A stretch of DNA of 64,000 nucleotides from Vibrio diazotrophicus (GTDB taxonomy: Bacteria; Pseudomonadota; Gammaproteobacteria; Enterobacterales; Vibrionaceae). Position 1 is the stretch's first letter. Every line of letters starts with the position of its first letter. The stretch spans positions 3,038,001-3,102,000 of the forward strand of contig NZ_CP151842.1 of assembly GCF_038452265.1 (NCBI RefSeq), in the 5' to 3' direction. A program made the translations under genes and the position numbers. Shown here piece after piece: positions 32,521 to 41,379 of this stretch. The notes beneath the pieces are model-generated. The model was not told the DNA's origin, searched no databases, and saw only the letters and a program-made list of their open reading frames with translations.

Positions 32521-34113
32521 ATGAGTAACGCTCGTCCAATTCGCCGCGCACTGATCAGTGTTTCAGATAAAACTGGCATCGTTGAGTTCGCCCAAGCGCT
32601 AGCACAGCGCGGTGTCGATATCCTATCTACTGGCGGTACCGCTCGCCTGCTTGCAGAAAAAGGCATCGCTGTAACTGAAGTTTCAGACTACACCGGTTTC
32701 CCGGAAATGATGGACGGGCGTGTAAAAACGCTACACCCGAAAGTTCATGGTGGCGTATTAGGCCGTCGCGGCCAAGATGATGAAATAATGGCTACTCATG
32801 GCATCAACCCTATCGATATGGTGGTTGTTAACCTTTACCCATTCGCTGAAACAGTCGCGAAAGAAGGTTGTACGCTAGAAGATGCTGTTGAAAACATCGA
32901 TATCGGTGGTCCAACAATGGTTCGTTCTGCAGCGAAAAACCATAAAGATGTCACTATCGTAGTTAATGCTTCAGATTACGACCGCGTTATTGCTGAAATG
33001 GATGAGAACGAAAAATCTCTGACTCTTGCTACTCGTTTTGACCTCGCTATCGCAGCATTCGAGCACACAGCAGCATACGACGGCATGATCGCTAACTACT
33101 TTGGCACAATGGTTCCATCTTACGGTGAGAACAAAGAAGGTGATGAAGAGAGTAAATTCCCTCGCACATTCAACATGCAGTTCGAGAAGAAACAAGACAT
33201 GCGCTACGGTGAAAACAGCCACCAAGCAGCGGCTTTCTATGTTGAAGCTAATCCGCAAGAAGCGTCTGTTTCTACAGCTAAGCAAATTCAAGGTAAAGCG
33301 CTTTCTTACAACAACATCGCAGATACAGATGCTGCGCTAGAGTGTGTTAAAGAGTTCGCTGAACCAGCATGTGTGATCGTAAAACACGCAAACCCATGTG
33401 GTGTAGCACTAGGTAAAGATATTCTTGAAGCCTACAACCGCGCTTACCAAACTGACCCAACGTCAGCATTCGGCGGCATCATCGCATTCAACCAAGAGTT
33501 AGATGCAGCAACAGCTTCCGCTATTGTTGAGCGTCAGTTCGTTGAAGTAATCATCGCACCAAAAGTTTCTGCTGAAGCGATTGAAGTTGTCGCAGCGAAG
33601 AAAAACGTTCGTCTACTAGAGTGTGGCGAATGGTCAACGAAAACAACTGGCTTTGATGTTAAACGCGTTAACGGCGGCCTTCTTGTTCAAGACCGCGACC
33701 AAGGCATGGTTTCACTTGATGACCTGAAAGTGGTTTCTAAACGTCAACCAACTGAAGAAGAGCTGAAAGATGCCCTATTCTGCTGGAAAGTTGCAAAATA
33801 CGTGAAATCAAACGCGATTGTTTACGCAAAAGGCGATATGACAATTGGTGTCGGCGCAGGCCAAATGAGCCGCGTATACTCAGCTAAAATTGCAGGCATC
33901 AAAGCAGCAGACGAAGGTCTTGAAGTTGCGGGTAGCGTAATGGCTTCTGACGCATTCTTCCCATTCCGCGATGGTATCGATGCAGCCGCAGAAGCTGGCA
34001 TTAAGTGCGTAATTCAACCGGGTGGCTCAATGCGCGATGACGAAGTAATTGCAGCAGCAGACGAACACGGCATGGCGATGATCTTTACGGGTATGCGTCA
34101 TTTCCGCCACTAA
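32521..34113 (+). CDS. purH: bifunctional AICAR transformylase/IMP cyclohydrolase
   Basis: PurH performs the last two steps of IMP synthesis: formylation of AICAR with 10-formyl-tetrahydrofolate, then ring closure. The start at MSNARPIRRAL gives 530 aa, the usual length, with AAAGGA upstream; the frame to 32461 has no ribosome site. The N-terminal IMP cyclohydrolase (MGS-like) domain holds SVSDKTG and STGGTARLL. The C-terminal transformylase holds VKHANPCGVA with the catalytic lysine-histidine and FFPFRDGIDAAAEAG. It ends 17 nt before purD. Confidence 0.96.
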   Translation: MSNARPIRRALISVSDKTGIVEFAQALAQRGVDILSTGGTARLLAEKGIAVTEVSDYTGFPEMMDGRVKTLHPKVHGGVLGRRGQDDEIMATHGINPIDMVVVNLYPFAETVAKEGCTLEDAVENIDIGGPTMVRSAAKNHKDVTIVVNASDYDRVIAEMDENEKSLTLATRFDLAIAAFEHTAAYDGMIANYFGTMVPSYGENKEGDEESKFPRTFNMQFEKKQDMRYGENSHQAAAFYVEANPQEASVSTAKQIQGKALSYNNIADTDAALECVKEFAEPACVIVKHANPCGVALGKDILEAYNRAYQTDPTSAFGGIIAFNQELDAATASAIVERQFVEVIIAPKVSAEAIEVVAAKKNVRLLECGEWSTKTTGFDVKRVNGGLLVQDRDQGMVSLDDLKVVSKRQPTEEELKDALFCWKVAKYVKSNAIVYAKGDMTIGVGAGQMSRVYSAKIAGIKAADEGLEVAGSVMASDAFFPFRDGIDAAAEAGIKCVIQPGGSMRDDEVIAAADEHGMAMIFTGMRHFRH

Positions 34114-34130
34114 TTTAAGGATTTTAAAGA

Positions 34131-35426
34131 ATGAATGTATTAATTATTGGTTCCGGCGGCCGTGAACACGCCCTTGGTTGGAAAGTTGCTCAAAATCCGA
34201 ACGTTAAAAACATCTTTATCGCACCGGGTAATGCAGGTACAGCTCTTGAACCTAAACTACAAAATGTGGCGATTCAGGTAGAAGATGTTGCTGGTTTAGT
34301 CGCATTCGCAAAAGAAAACGCAATTGACTTAACGATTGTTGGCCCAGAAGCGCCACTAGTCATCGGCGTAGTTGATGCTTTCCGTGCAGCAGGCTTACCA
34401 ATTTTTGGCCCAACGCAAGCCGCGGCTCAGTTAGAAGGTTCAAAAGCGTTCACGAAGGACTTCCTAGCTCGCCACAACATTCCAACAGCGGCATACGCAA
34501 ACTTCACGGAAATTGAGCCAGCATTGGCTTACGTTCGTGAACAAGGTGCGCCTATCGTTGTTAAAGCAGATGGCCTTGCGGCTGGTAAAGGCGTGATTGT
34601 CGCTATGACGCTGGAAGAAGCAGAAGATGCGATTAAAGATATGCTCGCTGGCAATGCATTCGGTGATGCTGGCAGCCGTGTTGTAGTGGAAGAGTTCCTT
34701 GATGGTGAAGAAGCAAGCTTCATCGTAATGGTTGATGGTGTAAATGTGCTACCTATGGCCACCAGCCAAGACCATAAACGCGTAGGCGACAAAGATACAG
34801 GTCCTAACACTGGTGGTATGGGTGCTTATTCTCCAGCTCCAGTGGTTACTCAAGAAATTCATGACCGTATCATGCAGGAAGTGATTTACCCAACAGTACG
34901 CGGTATGGCTGCAGAAGGTAATCCATACACAGGTTTCTTGTATGCTGGCCTTATGATTGACAAAGCGGGTACACCTAAAGTTATCGAATACAACTGCCGC
35001 TTCGGCGATCCAGAAACTCAACCTATCATGATGCGAATGCAATCAGACCTAGTTGAACTTTGTCTGGCCGCTATTGATGGCAAGTTAGACCAAATGGAAT
35101 CTAAGTGGGATCCACGCGCTTCTATCGGTATTGTACTTGCTGCGAGTGGCTACCCTGGCGATTACAACAAAGGTGATGTGATTTCTGGCTTACCAACCGT
35201 TGAAGTTGAAGGTCAAAAAGTTTTCCACGCTGGTACAACTGACAAAGACGGCAATGTTGTGACTAACGGCGGTCGTGTTCTTTGTGCAACGGCACTAGGC
35301 AACACAGTATCAGAAGCACAACAACGCGCTTATGAGCTAACAAAACAAATTCAGTGGGACGGTGTTTTCTACCGTAACGACATCGGCTACCGTGCTATCG
35401 CGCGCGAGCAACAAGCTGATAAGTAA
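34131..35426 (+). CDS. purD: phosphoribosylamine-glycine ligase
   Basis: This 431-aa ATP-grasp enzyme joins glycine to 5-phosphoribosylamine in purine synthesis. Signatures are the N-terminal LIIGSGGREHALGWK, the ATP-binding VVKADGLAAGKGV, and the metal-binding CRFGDPETQ. It forms an operon with purH, 17 nt apart, and is closed by a terminator. Confidence 0.96.
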   Translation: MNVLIIGSGGREHALGWKVAQNPNVKNIFIAPGNAGTALEPKLQNVAIQVEDVAGLVAFAKENAIDLTIVGPEAPLVIGVVDAFRAAGLPIFGPTQAAAQLEGSKAFTKDFLARHNIPTAAYANFTEIEPALAYVREQGAPIVVKADGLAAGKGVIVAMTLEEAEDAIKDMLAGNAFGDAGSRVVVEEFLDGEEASFIVMVDGVNVLPMATSQDHKRVGDKDTGPNTGGMGAYSPAPVVTQEIHDRIMQEVIYPTVRGMAAEGNPYTGFLYAGLMIDKAGTPKVIEYNCRFGDPETQPIMMRMQSDLVELCLAAIDGKLDQMESKWDPRASIGIVLAASGYPGDYNKGDVISGLPTVEVEGQKVFHAGTTDKDGNVVTNGGRVLCATALGNTVSEAQQRAYELTKQIQWDGVFYRNDIGYRAIAREQQADK

Positions 35427-35446
35427 TAGCTAAAGTAAGTAAGATT

Positions 35447-35478
35447 AAGGCGCTGTGGAAACTCAGCGTCTTTTTTAT
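35447..35478 (+). terminator. terminator after purD
   Basis: The stem GGCGCTG/CAGCGTC with a loop of about 8 nt is followed by TTTTTTATTG. Confidence 0.75.
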
Positions 35479-35499
35479 TGGTTGAAAACTCAAAAAACG

Positions 35500-36192
35500 T
35501 TATTCAGTTATCAACTGAGGCCTTTCGATACAGTCGTGATCGTCATCTGCAAGAATGAGCAATTCATCGATATAAACGGTGTTATTGCGGATTTTCCCTA
35601 GAAAACCAATATAGTTATCCAGCGTAGACAAACGGCTCATAACAAAATTCGGAAGCGTATGGTTAAACTCAACCTTGTTGTAATCGGGTCCGTTACAACG
35701 TTCAAACGTCGAACCATCCCAATACCCCTGAATAAATTCAAGACCTTGTTTATTTTGGTCTTTCGTCATTTTGGTAATGGCTTTTGCTTCTAAAACGTAG
35801 CGTTCTAATTGCCCTTCGTTGAGAGGCAAAATTTTCTTGTTCACTCGGTACTGCTGATATACCGCTTCGCCATCCTTATTAAAACGGACATGTGCAGTAT
35901 AAGGTACCAAGTCACCATCTTTGAGTTGCTCACCTTTACGAACCACTTCACGCACACTTCCTTCATCCCAACGGTAAGAGGTTTCATACCAGCCATAGGT
36001 TTCAGAGGTAACATGATCAGAAGCAGATAAAGCTTGAGAGGTACTTTCGGTGTACCAGTAATAACTGGTTGCGTCTCCGGTACGTTGACCACCAGAAAAC
36101 TGACTCATTTGAGTGAAGTTAGATGTGTCGACGGAAGAAGAACATCCCGCAATAAGAGTGGCAGCGATAAAAGAGGAAAGAATTTTTTTCAT
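35500..36192 (-). CDS. yjaH: DUF1481 lipoprotein YjaH
   Basis: This 230-aa envelope lipoprotein has the signal MKKILSSFIAATLIAGC with lipobox LIAGC and acylated Cys17; the residues after it (SSS) do not include Asp at +2, so outer-membrane sorting is expected. The body is the DUF1481 family seen next to hupA in enterics (YjaH). Function is unknown. The start codon lies inside the T-run of the hupA terminator and has no visible Shine-Dalgarno sequence, so expression may rely on read-through from hupA. Confidence 0.8.
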   Translation of the reverse strand: MKKILSSFIAATLIAGCSSSVDTSNFTQMSQFSGGQRTGDATSYYWYTESTSQALSASDHVTSETYGWYETSYRWDEGSVREVVRKGEQLKDGDLVPYTAHVRFNKDGEAVYQQYRVNKKILPLNEGQLERYVLEAKAITKMTKDQNKQGLEFIQGYWDGSTFERCNGPDYNKVEFNHTLPNFVMSRLSTLDNYIGFLGKIRNNTVYIDELLILADDDHDCIERPQLITE

Positions 36193-36226
36193 AGAAAAGA
36201 ACGCCGAGATAAGACTACCTCGGCGT
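36190..36226 (-). terminator. terminator between hupA and yjaH
   Basis: The stem ACGCCGAG/CTCGGCGT (36201-36208/36219-36226) is followed on the minus strand by TTCTTTTCT, which runs into the yjaH start codon. It probably gives partial termination after hupA. Confidence 0.75.
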
Positions 36227-36234
36227 AGTATAGA

Positions 36235-36507
36235 TTACTTAACAGAATCTTTCAGTGCTTTACCTGCTACGAATGCAGGTACATTTGCTGCAGCGATTTG
36301 AATCTCAGCACCAGTTTTTGGGTTACGGCCAGTGCGAGCTGCACGATGATTTACTTTGAATGTACCAAAACCAATTAGTTGAACTTGGTCACCATCTTTT
36401 AGTGCACCTTCAACTGCGCCTAGAGTCGCTTCAAGAGCAGCTTTAGCTTGAGATTTAGATAGGTCTGCTTTTTCTGCGATAAAGTCGATTAATTGGGTCT
36501 TGTTCAT
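36235..36507 (-). CDS. hupA: DNA-binding protein HU-alpha
   Basis: This 90-aa nucleoid protein binds and bends DNA as a dimer, without sequence specificity. The N-terminal helices MNKTQLIDFIAEKADLSKSQ, the beta-arm region GFGTFKVNHRAARTGRNPKTG with the intercalating proline, and the C-terminal helix FVAGKALKDSVK are all typical. An AGAAGGGA ribosome site precedes the start. It is flanked by yjaH downstream and purHD nearby, as in E. coli. Confidence 0.97.
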   Translation of the reverse strand: MNKTQLIDFIAEKADLSKSQAKAALEATLGAVEGALKDGDQVQLIGFGTFKVNHRAARTGRNPKTGAEIQIAAANVPAFVAGKALKDSVK

Positions 36508-36765
36508 TAGTTTTCCCTTCTGATAGGTTATCGAATTCGCTTCACTCTAAAGCATAAGTGACCCAGCTGGCAAAGGTTTGTCACGCAAGATCCGCTTATC
36601 TGACGTAGTTTTAACCATATTCTGAGCATTAACTCACAATTTGCTAAATCAATTGGCTGCATATCCCCTTGCTTTACCACAAAAAAGCCTTATTAAATAA
36701 GCATCAATGCGTTGAAACATCTGAAATATTAGGGTGTATTTCGCTCTCTTACCTAAGGAGTATTC

Positions 36766-37824
36766 ATGTTTCTACTCGCGATTTACGTCTTGATTGCGAT
36801 TGGCGTGTCGTTTATTTGTTCGATTCTTGAAGCCGTGATACTGAGTATTACGCCAAGTTATTTGGCACAGTTACGTCAGCAAAACCACCCTTGCGCCCAA
36901 AAGCTTGAACGCTTAAAAGCGGATATTGACCAGCCTTTGGCCTCAATTTTGACGCTAAACACAATTGCGCATACAGCAGGCGCTGCGGGAGCAGGCGCTC
37001 AGGCATCTGTCGTATTTGGCAGTCAGTGGCTGGGGTTATTTTCTGCCATATTAACGCTGGGTATCCTTTTTCTTTCAGAAATAGTGCCTAAAACTATTGG
37101 TGCAACATACTGGCGACAACTTGCTCCTGCGACCGCAAAAATTCTGCACTGGATGGTGTTGTTGCTTTTGCCTTTCGTTTGGATGTCAAAAAAGATCACA
37201 CATGTACTTACGCGAAATCGAATAACACCTAAAGTTCGAGAAGAGTTGTCAGCCATGGCTCAACTCGCCCATGAGAGCGGTGAGTTTACGTCTGGTGAAT
37301 CCAAAATCCTCTACAACCTATTAAACATTCAAAACGTGCCAGCAATACAGGCAATGACCCCGAGAAGGGTGCTCTTTAGAGTTGATGCCACAATGACTAT
37401 CAATGAGTTTTTGACCCAACATAAAAACACACCGTTTTCTCGACCACTGATCTACAGCGAGAACAAGGACAACATCCTCGGTTTTGTGCACCGACTAGAG
37501 CTGTTTAGACTGCAACAAAAGGGAAAGGGAGAAAAGCAAATAGGCAGTGTTATGCGTCCACTGCATGTTCTGCTGAACACAATCACTTTACCCAAAGCTT
37601 TTGAACAAATGATAGAAAGCCGTTCACAACTGGCAATGTTGGTTGACGAATATGGAACCGTTCAAGGCCTGTTAACGTTAGAGGATATTTTTGAGCATTT
37701 AATTGGTGAAGAAATTATTGATGAAGCAGACCGTACGACCAACATGCAAAAATTAGCAGCAGAACGTTGGGAGCGATGGAAACAAGCACACCGTGTAATT
37801 GAAAGTCGTGACCACGACGAGTAG
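36766..37824 (+). CDS. CNNM-domain transporter with CBS pair
   Basis: This 352-aa inner-membrane protein has an N-terminal CNNM (DUF21) domain with about 4 membrane segments (1-150; conserved LEAVILSITPSYL, LNTIAHTAGAAGAGA, SEIVPKTIGA) and a cytoplasmic CBS pair (about 200-325; TPRRVLFRVDAT, LVDEYGTVQGLLTLEDIFEHLIG). It lacks the C-terminal CorC/HlyC FAD-like domain, so it is the short form. Members of the family act in Mg2+ or divalent cation efflux; the ion here is not known. AAGGAG precedes the start. Confidence 0.85.
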   Translation: MFLLAIYVLIAIGVSFICSILEAVILSITPSYLAQLRQQNHPCAQKLERLKADIDQPLASILTLNTIAHTAGAAGAGAQASVVFGSQWLGLFSAILTLGILFLSEIVPKTIGATYWRQLAPATAKILHWMVLLLLPFVWMSKKITHVLTRNRITPKVREELSAMAQLAHESGEFTSGESKILYNLLNIQNVPAIQAMTPRRVLFRVDATMTINEFLTQHKNTPFSRPLIYSENKDNILGFVHRLELFRLQQKGKGEKQIGSVMRPLHVLLNTITLPKAFEQMIESRSQLAMLVDEYGTVQGLLTLEDIFEHLIGEEIIDEADRTTNMQKLAAERWERWKQAHRVIESRDHDE

Positions 37825-37904
37825 AAGAAAACACAGACGGATAACTGAAAGAGATGACGATTGCCCTTGGCGTCACTCACTAAGGGCAATATAAAAAAGA
37901 ATGG

Positions 37905-38189
37905 TTACTTCACCCGCAAGAGATGATGCGTCTGCTGACCAAAATGAAAGATACGAACCTGAGAACGCTGCATATCCTCGACCTGTTCTAGCATCACGGG
38001 AGTGTAATTACGACGCTTCATCCACTGTAAAGGCTCTTGAAAGCTATCTTCGTTAATAACAAAGGACTCATCTTTCAATCTTGATTCCGATATTCGAATC
38101 ACCCAAATGCGCGAATGAAAATCTAACGCTCGTACAACCTTGCTACTTACTGCACTTTTCAACTGCGCTAATTTTTTAGACAGAAACAT
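37905..38189 (-). CDS. small conserved-looking protein, function unknown
   Basis: This 94-aa basic protein (MFLSKKLAQLKSAVSSKVV...) has no signal peptide and no motif that I recognise. It lies 22 nt downstream of yjaG on the same strand and is probably cotranscribed. A palindrome ATTGCCCTT/AAGGGCAAT follows at 37860-37890 but lacks a T-run. It may belong to the YjaG unit; this is inference from position. Confidence 0.6.
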   Translation of the reverse strand: MFLSKKLAQLKSAVSSKVVRALDFHSRIWVIRISESRLKDESFVINEDSFQEPLQWMKRRNYTPVMLEQVEDMQRSQVRIFHFGQQTHHLLRVK

Positions 38190-38211
38190 AGCTCGTTAAA
38201 CCTAAACCGAG

Positions 38212-38799
38212 TTAGAGAGTCACACCAATATTGCTTACGCCTTCATCACGAAGTTCTTGGCGCAAATCTTTAATTAGATTGATATCACGACCTTCAGCTT
38301 CACGCAGAGGACGATAAATTGCCCACTGAACGTCCCATTCAGCACAAACGGCTTCGTTCTGCTTTTGGTTTTCGTTAGTGATCTCTTCACCCGTTTGAGC
38401 TTCTTCCAATTGAGCGACTGTAGTTACCGATATCTGGCTGACTTCTAACATGTTTTCAAACAGGTAGTCACGGTCCAGCAGGCCGTGTAGCAAGGTAGAC
38501 AAAGCTACACAAGCATCGATAGCAGGATAAACAGCATACATATCGAAATCTTCAGAATTCGGGATAATCTCTTCTAATTTCTCTAATTGATGCTCAAAGT
38601 TCACTTTGGCCGTTTTGACTGTGAGCTGCTCCCACACGCTGTCTAAAATATCGCGATAAACACGGGCATGAGCAAATTCAGTATTTTCACAAAACATGGC
38701 ATAGTTAGGGTACATACGCTCACACAAGCAAGCCATGAAGGTAATTTGTTGCCAAGGCTCGAACTTTTCTAGACGAACCTGTACAGGATTTTGGAGCAT
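38212..38799 (-). CDS. yjaG: DUF416 protein YjaG
   Basis: This 195-aa cytosolic all-helical protein belongs to the DUF416 family. The N-terminus MLQNPVQVRLEKFEPWQQITFMACLCERMYPNYAMF matches E. coli YjaG, whose gene is also next to hupA. The ATG at 38799 is preferred over the GTG at 38805 for this reason. The biochemical function is not known. Conserved Cys and Tyr in ACLCERMYPNY are typical of the family. Confidence 0.85.
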   Translation of the reverse strand: MLQNPVQVRLEKFEPWQQITFMACLCERMYPNYAMFCENTEFAHARVYRDILDSVWEQLTVKTAKVNFEHQLEKLEEIIPNSEDFDMYAVYPAIDACVALSTLLHGLLDRDYLFENMLEVSQISVTTVAQLEEAQTGEEITNENQKQNEAVCAEWDVQWAIYRPLREAEGRDINLIKDLRQELRDEGVSNIGVTL

Positions 38800-38871
38800 A
38801 AGCACTCAACCGTTGAGGAAAATAGACAGCGGAAGTGTACTGGATAACCAACGGGGAAAAAAGCCGCTCTT

Positions 38872-39798
38872 ATGAACAATTTCACTCACAAGCTTTATAT
38901 TTTGTCAGAACAAAACGACGTTTATCGAGAAAACGTTGAATCACTGATGCTTGAAGACTTGGTCATCACAGAACAAAGAGAAGAAGCGTCAATACTTTTG
39001 GCTGCGCCTCCCATGGCTGCGAAATACCTTGATGATTTCCCAAAGCTAGAATGGCTGCAATCCGCTTATGCAGGTGTGGATGCTTTAACCGCACCTCATC
39101 TTCGAAAAGACTATGAGCTGACCAATGTGAAAGGCATCTTCGGCCAGCAAATATCCGAATATGTTTTAGGTTACACAATTAGCCATTTCCGTCACTTTGC
39201 AAGGTATGAGAAGCAGCAAGCTCAACATCAATGGCAGCAACACTTATATCAATCCCTTGATACTAAGGTGATGCTGATACTCGGTACTGCCTCTATCAGT
39301 TCTCACCTCTCTTCAGCAGCCGCGGCACTAGGTATCAAGGTGATAGGCGTTAACACAACGGGCATTCCTGCAAAATCGGGGAAATTTCATGATACTTACC
39401 ATATCAATGAACTCGAAAACGCCATGAAACGAGCGGATATCGTCGTTAATACCTTGCCAAATACCGCAGAAACTAAAGGGTTGTTAAACGCTAAAACACT
39501 GGGTTACTGCTCAAACGCTCTGCTGTTTAATGTTGGACGTGGTGCTATTTTGATTGAAGAAGATTTGATTCCTGCTATTGAACATGGGCATATCAAACAC
39601 GCCTTTCTTGATGTGTTCATCAGTGAGCCACTAATACCAGAACACCCTTTCTGGGAACATAGCTGTATCACTATCACACCACACATAGCAGCCTTGAGTT
39701 TTCCACATCAGGTGGTTGAAATTTTTGCTCACAACTACCGTTTATGGCGAGATGGCTTCCAACTAGAAAATCGAATTGATTTTGACAAAGGTTACTAA
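38872..39798 (+). CDS. D-2-hydroxyacid dehydrogenase family protein
   Basis: This 308-aa cytosolic protein resembles GhrA-type hydroxypyruvate/glyoxylate reductases. The catalytic residues are in place: Arg in FNVGRGAIL, Glu in VFISEPL, His in TPHIAAL. The dinucleotide loop, normally GxGxxG, reads LGTASIS, losing two of three glycines. This would change cofactor binding or mark drift. The next gene begins on the last base of its stop (TAATG), so the two are coupled. Confidence 0.82.
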   Translation: MNNFTHKLYILSEQNDVYRENVESLMLEDLVITEQREEASILLAAPPMAAKYLDDFPKLEWLQSAYAGVDALTAPHLRKDYELTNVKGIFGQQISEYVLGYTISHFRHFARYEKQQAQHQWQQHLYQSLDTKVMLILGTASISSHLSSAAAALGIKVIGVNTTGIPAKSGKFHDTYHINELENAMKRADIVVNTLPNTAETKGLLNAKTLGYCSNALLFNVGRGAILIEEDLIPAIEHGHIKHAFLDVFISEPLIPEHPFWEHSCITITPHIAALSFPHQVVEIFAHNYRLWRDGFQLENRIDFDKGY

Positions 39799-40352
39799 TG
39801 TTAGATCTTCTACTCAGGGAAATCAGAGCTTGTGATGTATGTGCTCACTCACTTCCCTTAGGTGCAAACCCGGTTATTCAGGCTAACAAAGAGGCTAAGT
39901 TGCTCATCATAGGGCAAGCTCCGGGAGTAAAAGTACACGAGACTTCTATTCCTTGGAATGACCCCAGTGGCAATCGACTACGAAGCTGGCTGGATATCGA
40001 TAAAGAGACATTCTATAACCCAGAGAAAATTGCCATCATGCCAATGGGATTATGCTATCCCGGCAAAGGTAACAGTGGCGACTTACCGCCAAGAAAAGAA
40101 TGCGCCCCACTCTGGAATCAAAGAGTGCTAGCCGAATTACCGAATATAGAAATGACCTTACTGATCGGTCAGTACGCGCAAAATTACTACCTACAAGATA
40201 AACCCGCAACCCTCACAGAAACCGTAAAGCAATGGCAAAAGTGGGCACCAAGGTTTATACCACTTCCACACCCTTCACCTCGGAACACCCTTTGGTTAAA
40301 GAAAAACCCTTGGTTTGAAGCAGAGGTTGTAGAGTATACCCGTGATCATTGA
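39798..40352 (+). CDS. uracil-DNA-glycosylase-like protein, C-terminus altered by IS630
   Basis: This 184-aa UDG-superfamily protein has the substrate-loop motif IIGQAPGVKVHE, a later TLLIGQYAQ strand, and the C-terminal LPHPSPRNTLWLKKNPWF loop (HPSxR). It lacks the four Fe-S cysteines of families 4/5, with only an N-terminal CDVC pair. The last codons TRDH and the stop come from the end of an IS630-type element inserted at TA (40335-40336). Removing that element and one TA gives ...VVEYMRKMVIGVL and a stop at 43186-43188, a 189-aa protein. The conserved core is intact, so activity may persist. Confidence 0.82.
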   Translation: MLDLLLREIRACDVCAHSLPLGANPVIQANKEAKLLIIGQAPGVKVHETSIPWNDPSGNRLRSWLDIDKETFYNPEKIAIMPMGLCYPGKGNSGDLPPRKECAPLWNQRVLAELPNIEMTLLIGQYAQNYYLQDKPATLTETVKQWQKWAPRFIPLPHPSPRNTLWLKKNPWFEAEVVEYTRDH

Positions 40353-40780
40353 AGATGCTTGATTTTCGATAGAATCAGGATCATGCTACGAACCATGAAA
40401 ATTACACTGACTCCTCAACAGAAACTGCAACTCGAACAAATGCACGACATTGAACGTGATAGTCGAGTTTGCGACCGTATTAAGGCTGTTTTGCTGGCTT
40501 CTGAAGGCTGGAGTCAGACTATGATTTCACAAGCTCTTCGTATTCATGAATCGACCGTTGCTCGTCATCTCAGCGACTACGTTCTTTCTGAAAAACTTAA
40601 GCCTGAAAATGGCGGAAGCCAAAGCAAGCTTTCTGCTACTCAAACCATGCACCTAATCGAGCATTTGACTGAGAAAACCTATTCTCATACGCATCAAATT
40701 GTCACTTACGTTAAAGAGACATTTGGACTGGATTACACGGTTTCTGGTATGAATAAATGGCTTCACCACAATGGTTTTAG

Positions 40781-40787
40781 CTACAAG
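40781..40787 (+). repeat. target-site duplication, left copy (CTACAAG)
   Basis: CTACAAG directly precedes the IS3-like element and recurs at 42503-42509 directly after it. Confidence 0.75.
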
Positions 40788-40866
40788 TGCGTATTTCGGT
40801 GATTGCGATCGCTCGTTTCCCCCCTGTGTCAGCATAGTTGTCGCCTAGATTTTTAAGGAGATAACT

Positions 40867-41379
40867 ATGCCAGCCAATCCAGTTCCAATTGATGTGAAAA
40901 CGAAAGGCCAAACTTGGCTGTTACCACCATATAATTGGTCTCATCGAAGAATTGCTAAAGAATTAGATGTGAGTCCTTCTGTGGTATCTAAGTGGAGAAA
41001 TGAACTTGTTGAAAGCGGCCTATTGTCTACAGAGCCGCCGTTAGAAAATACTACTACTGATTATTCAGCGGAGCAGAGATTTTTCATAGTGATTGAAACT
41101 GCAACAATGTCTGAACGCGAGTTAGCTGAATACTGTAGGTCTAAAGGGTTATTTGTCGATGACGTTAAAACCTGGCGAGCACTGTCTATCAAGGCGCAGA
41201 GTACAACATCGGCTTCAATGTCACACAAAGAAAATAAGCTACTACGTGATGAACGCAGAAAGGTAAAAGCGTTGGAGAAGGAGTTGGCACGTAAAGATAA
41301 AGCACTTGCTGAAACGGCTGCGCTACTGGTTTTGCGGGAAAAGTTCAATGCCCTCTGGGAAATCAACGAGGAAGACTGA
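40867..41379 (+). CDS. IS3-like element OrfA, DNA-binding
   Basis: This 170-aa protein has an N-terminal helix-turn-helix (SHRRIAKELDVSPSVVSKWRNEL) and a C-terminal coiled coil (KENKLLRDERRKVKALEKELARKDKALAE) typical of IS3-type OrfA, followed by AALLVLREKFNALWE. An AAGGAG ribosome site lies 7 nt upstream. It ends at 41379, overlapping the start region of orfB, which is in the -1 frame. Confidence 0.85.
   Translation: MPANPVPIDVKTKGQTWLLPPYNWSHRRIAKELDVSPSVVSKWRNELVESGLLSTEPPLENTTTDYSAEQRFFIVIETATMSERELAEYCRSKGLFVDDVKTWRALSIKAQSTTSASMSHKENKLLRDERRKVKALEKELARKDKALAETAALLVLREKFNALWEINEED

Noticed and set aside
32971..33291. 106-aa minus-strand frame inside purH.
   Set aside because: Antisense shadow of a conserved enzyme gene.
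37860..37890. Palindrome ATTGCCCTT/AAGGGCAAT after the small gene at 37905.
   Set aside because: No T-run follows on either strand, so I do not call it a terminator.
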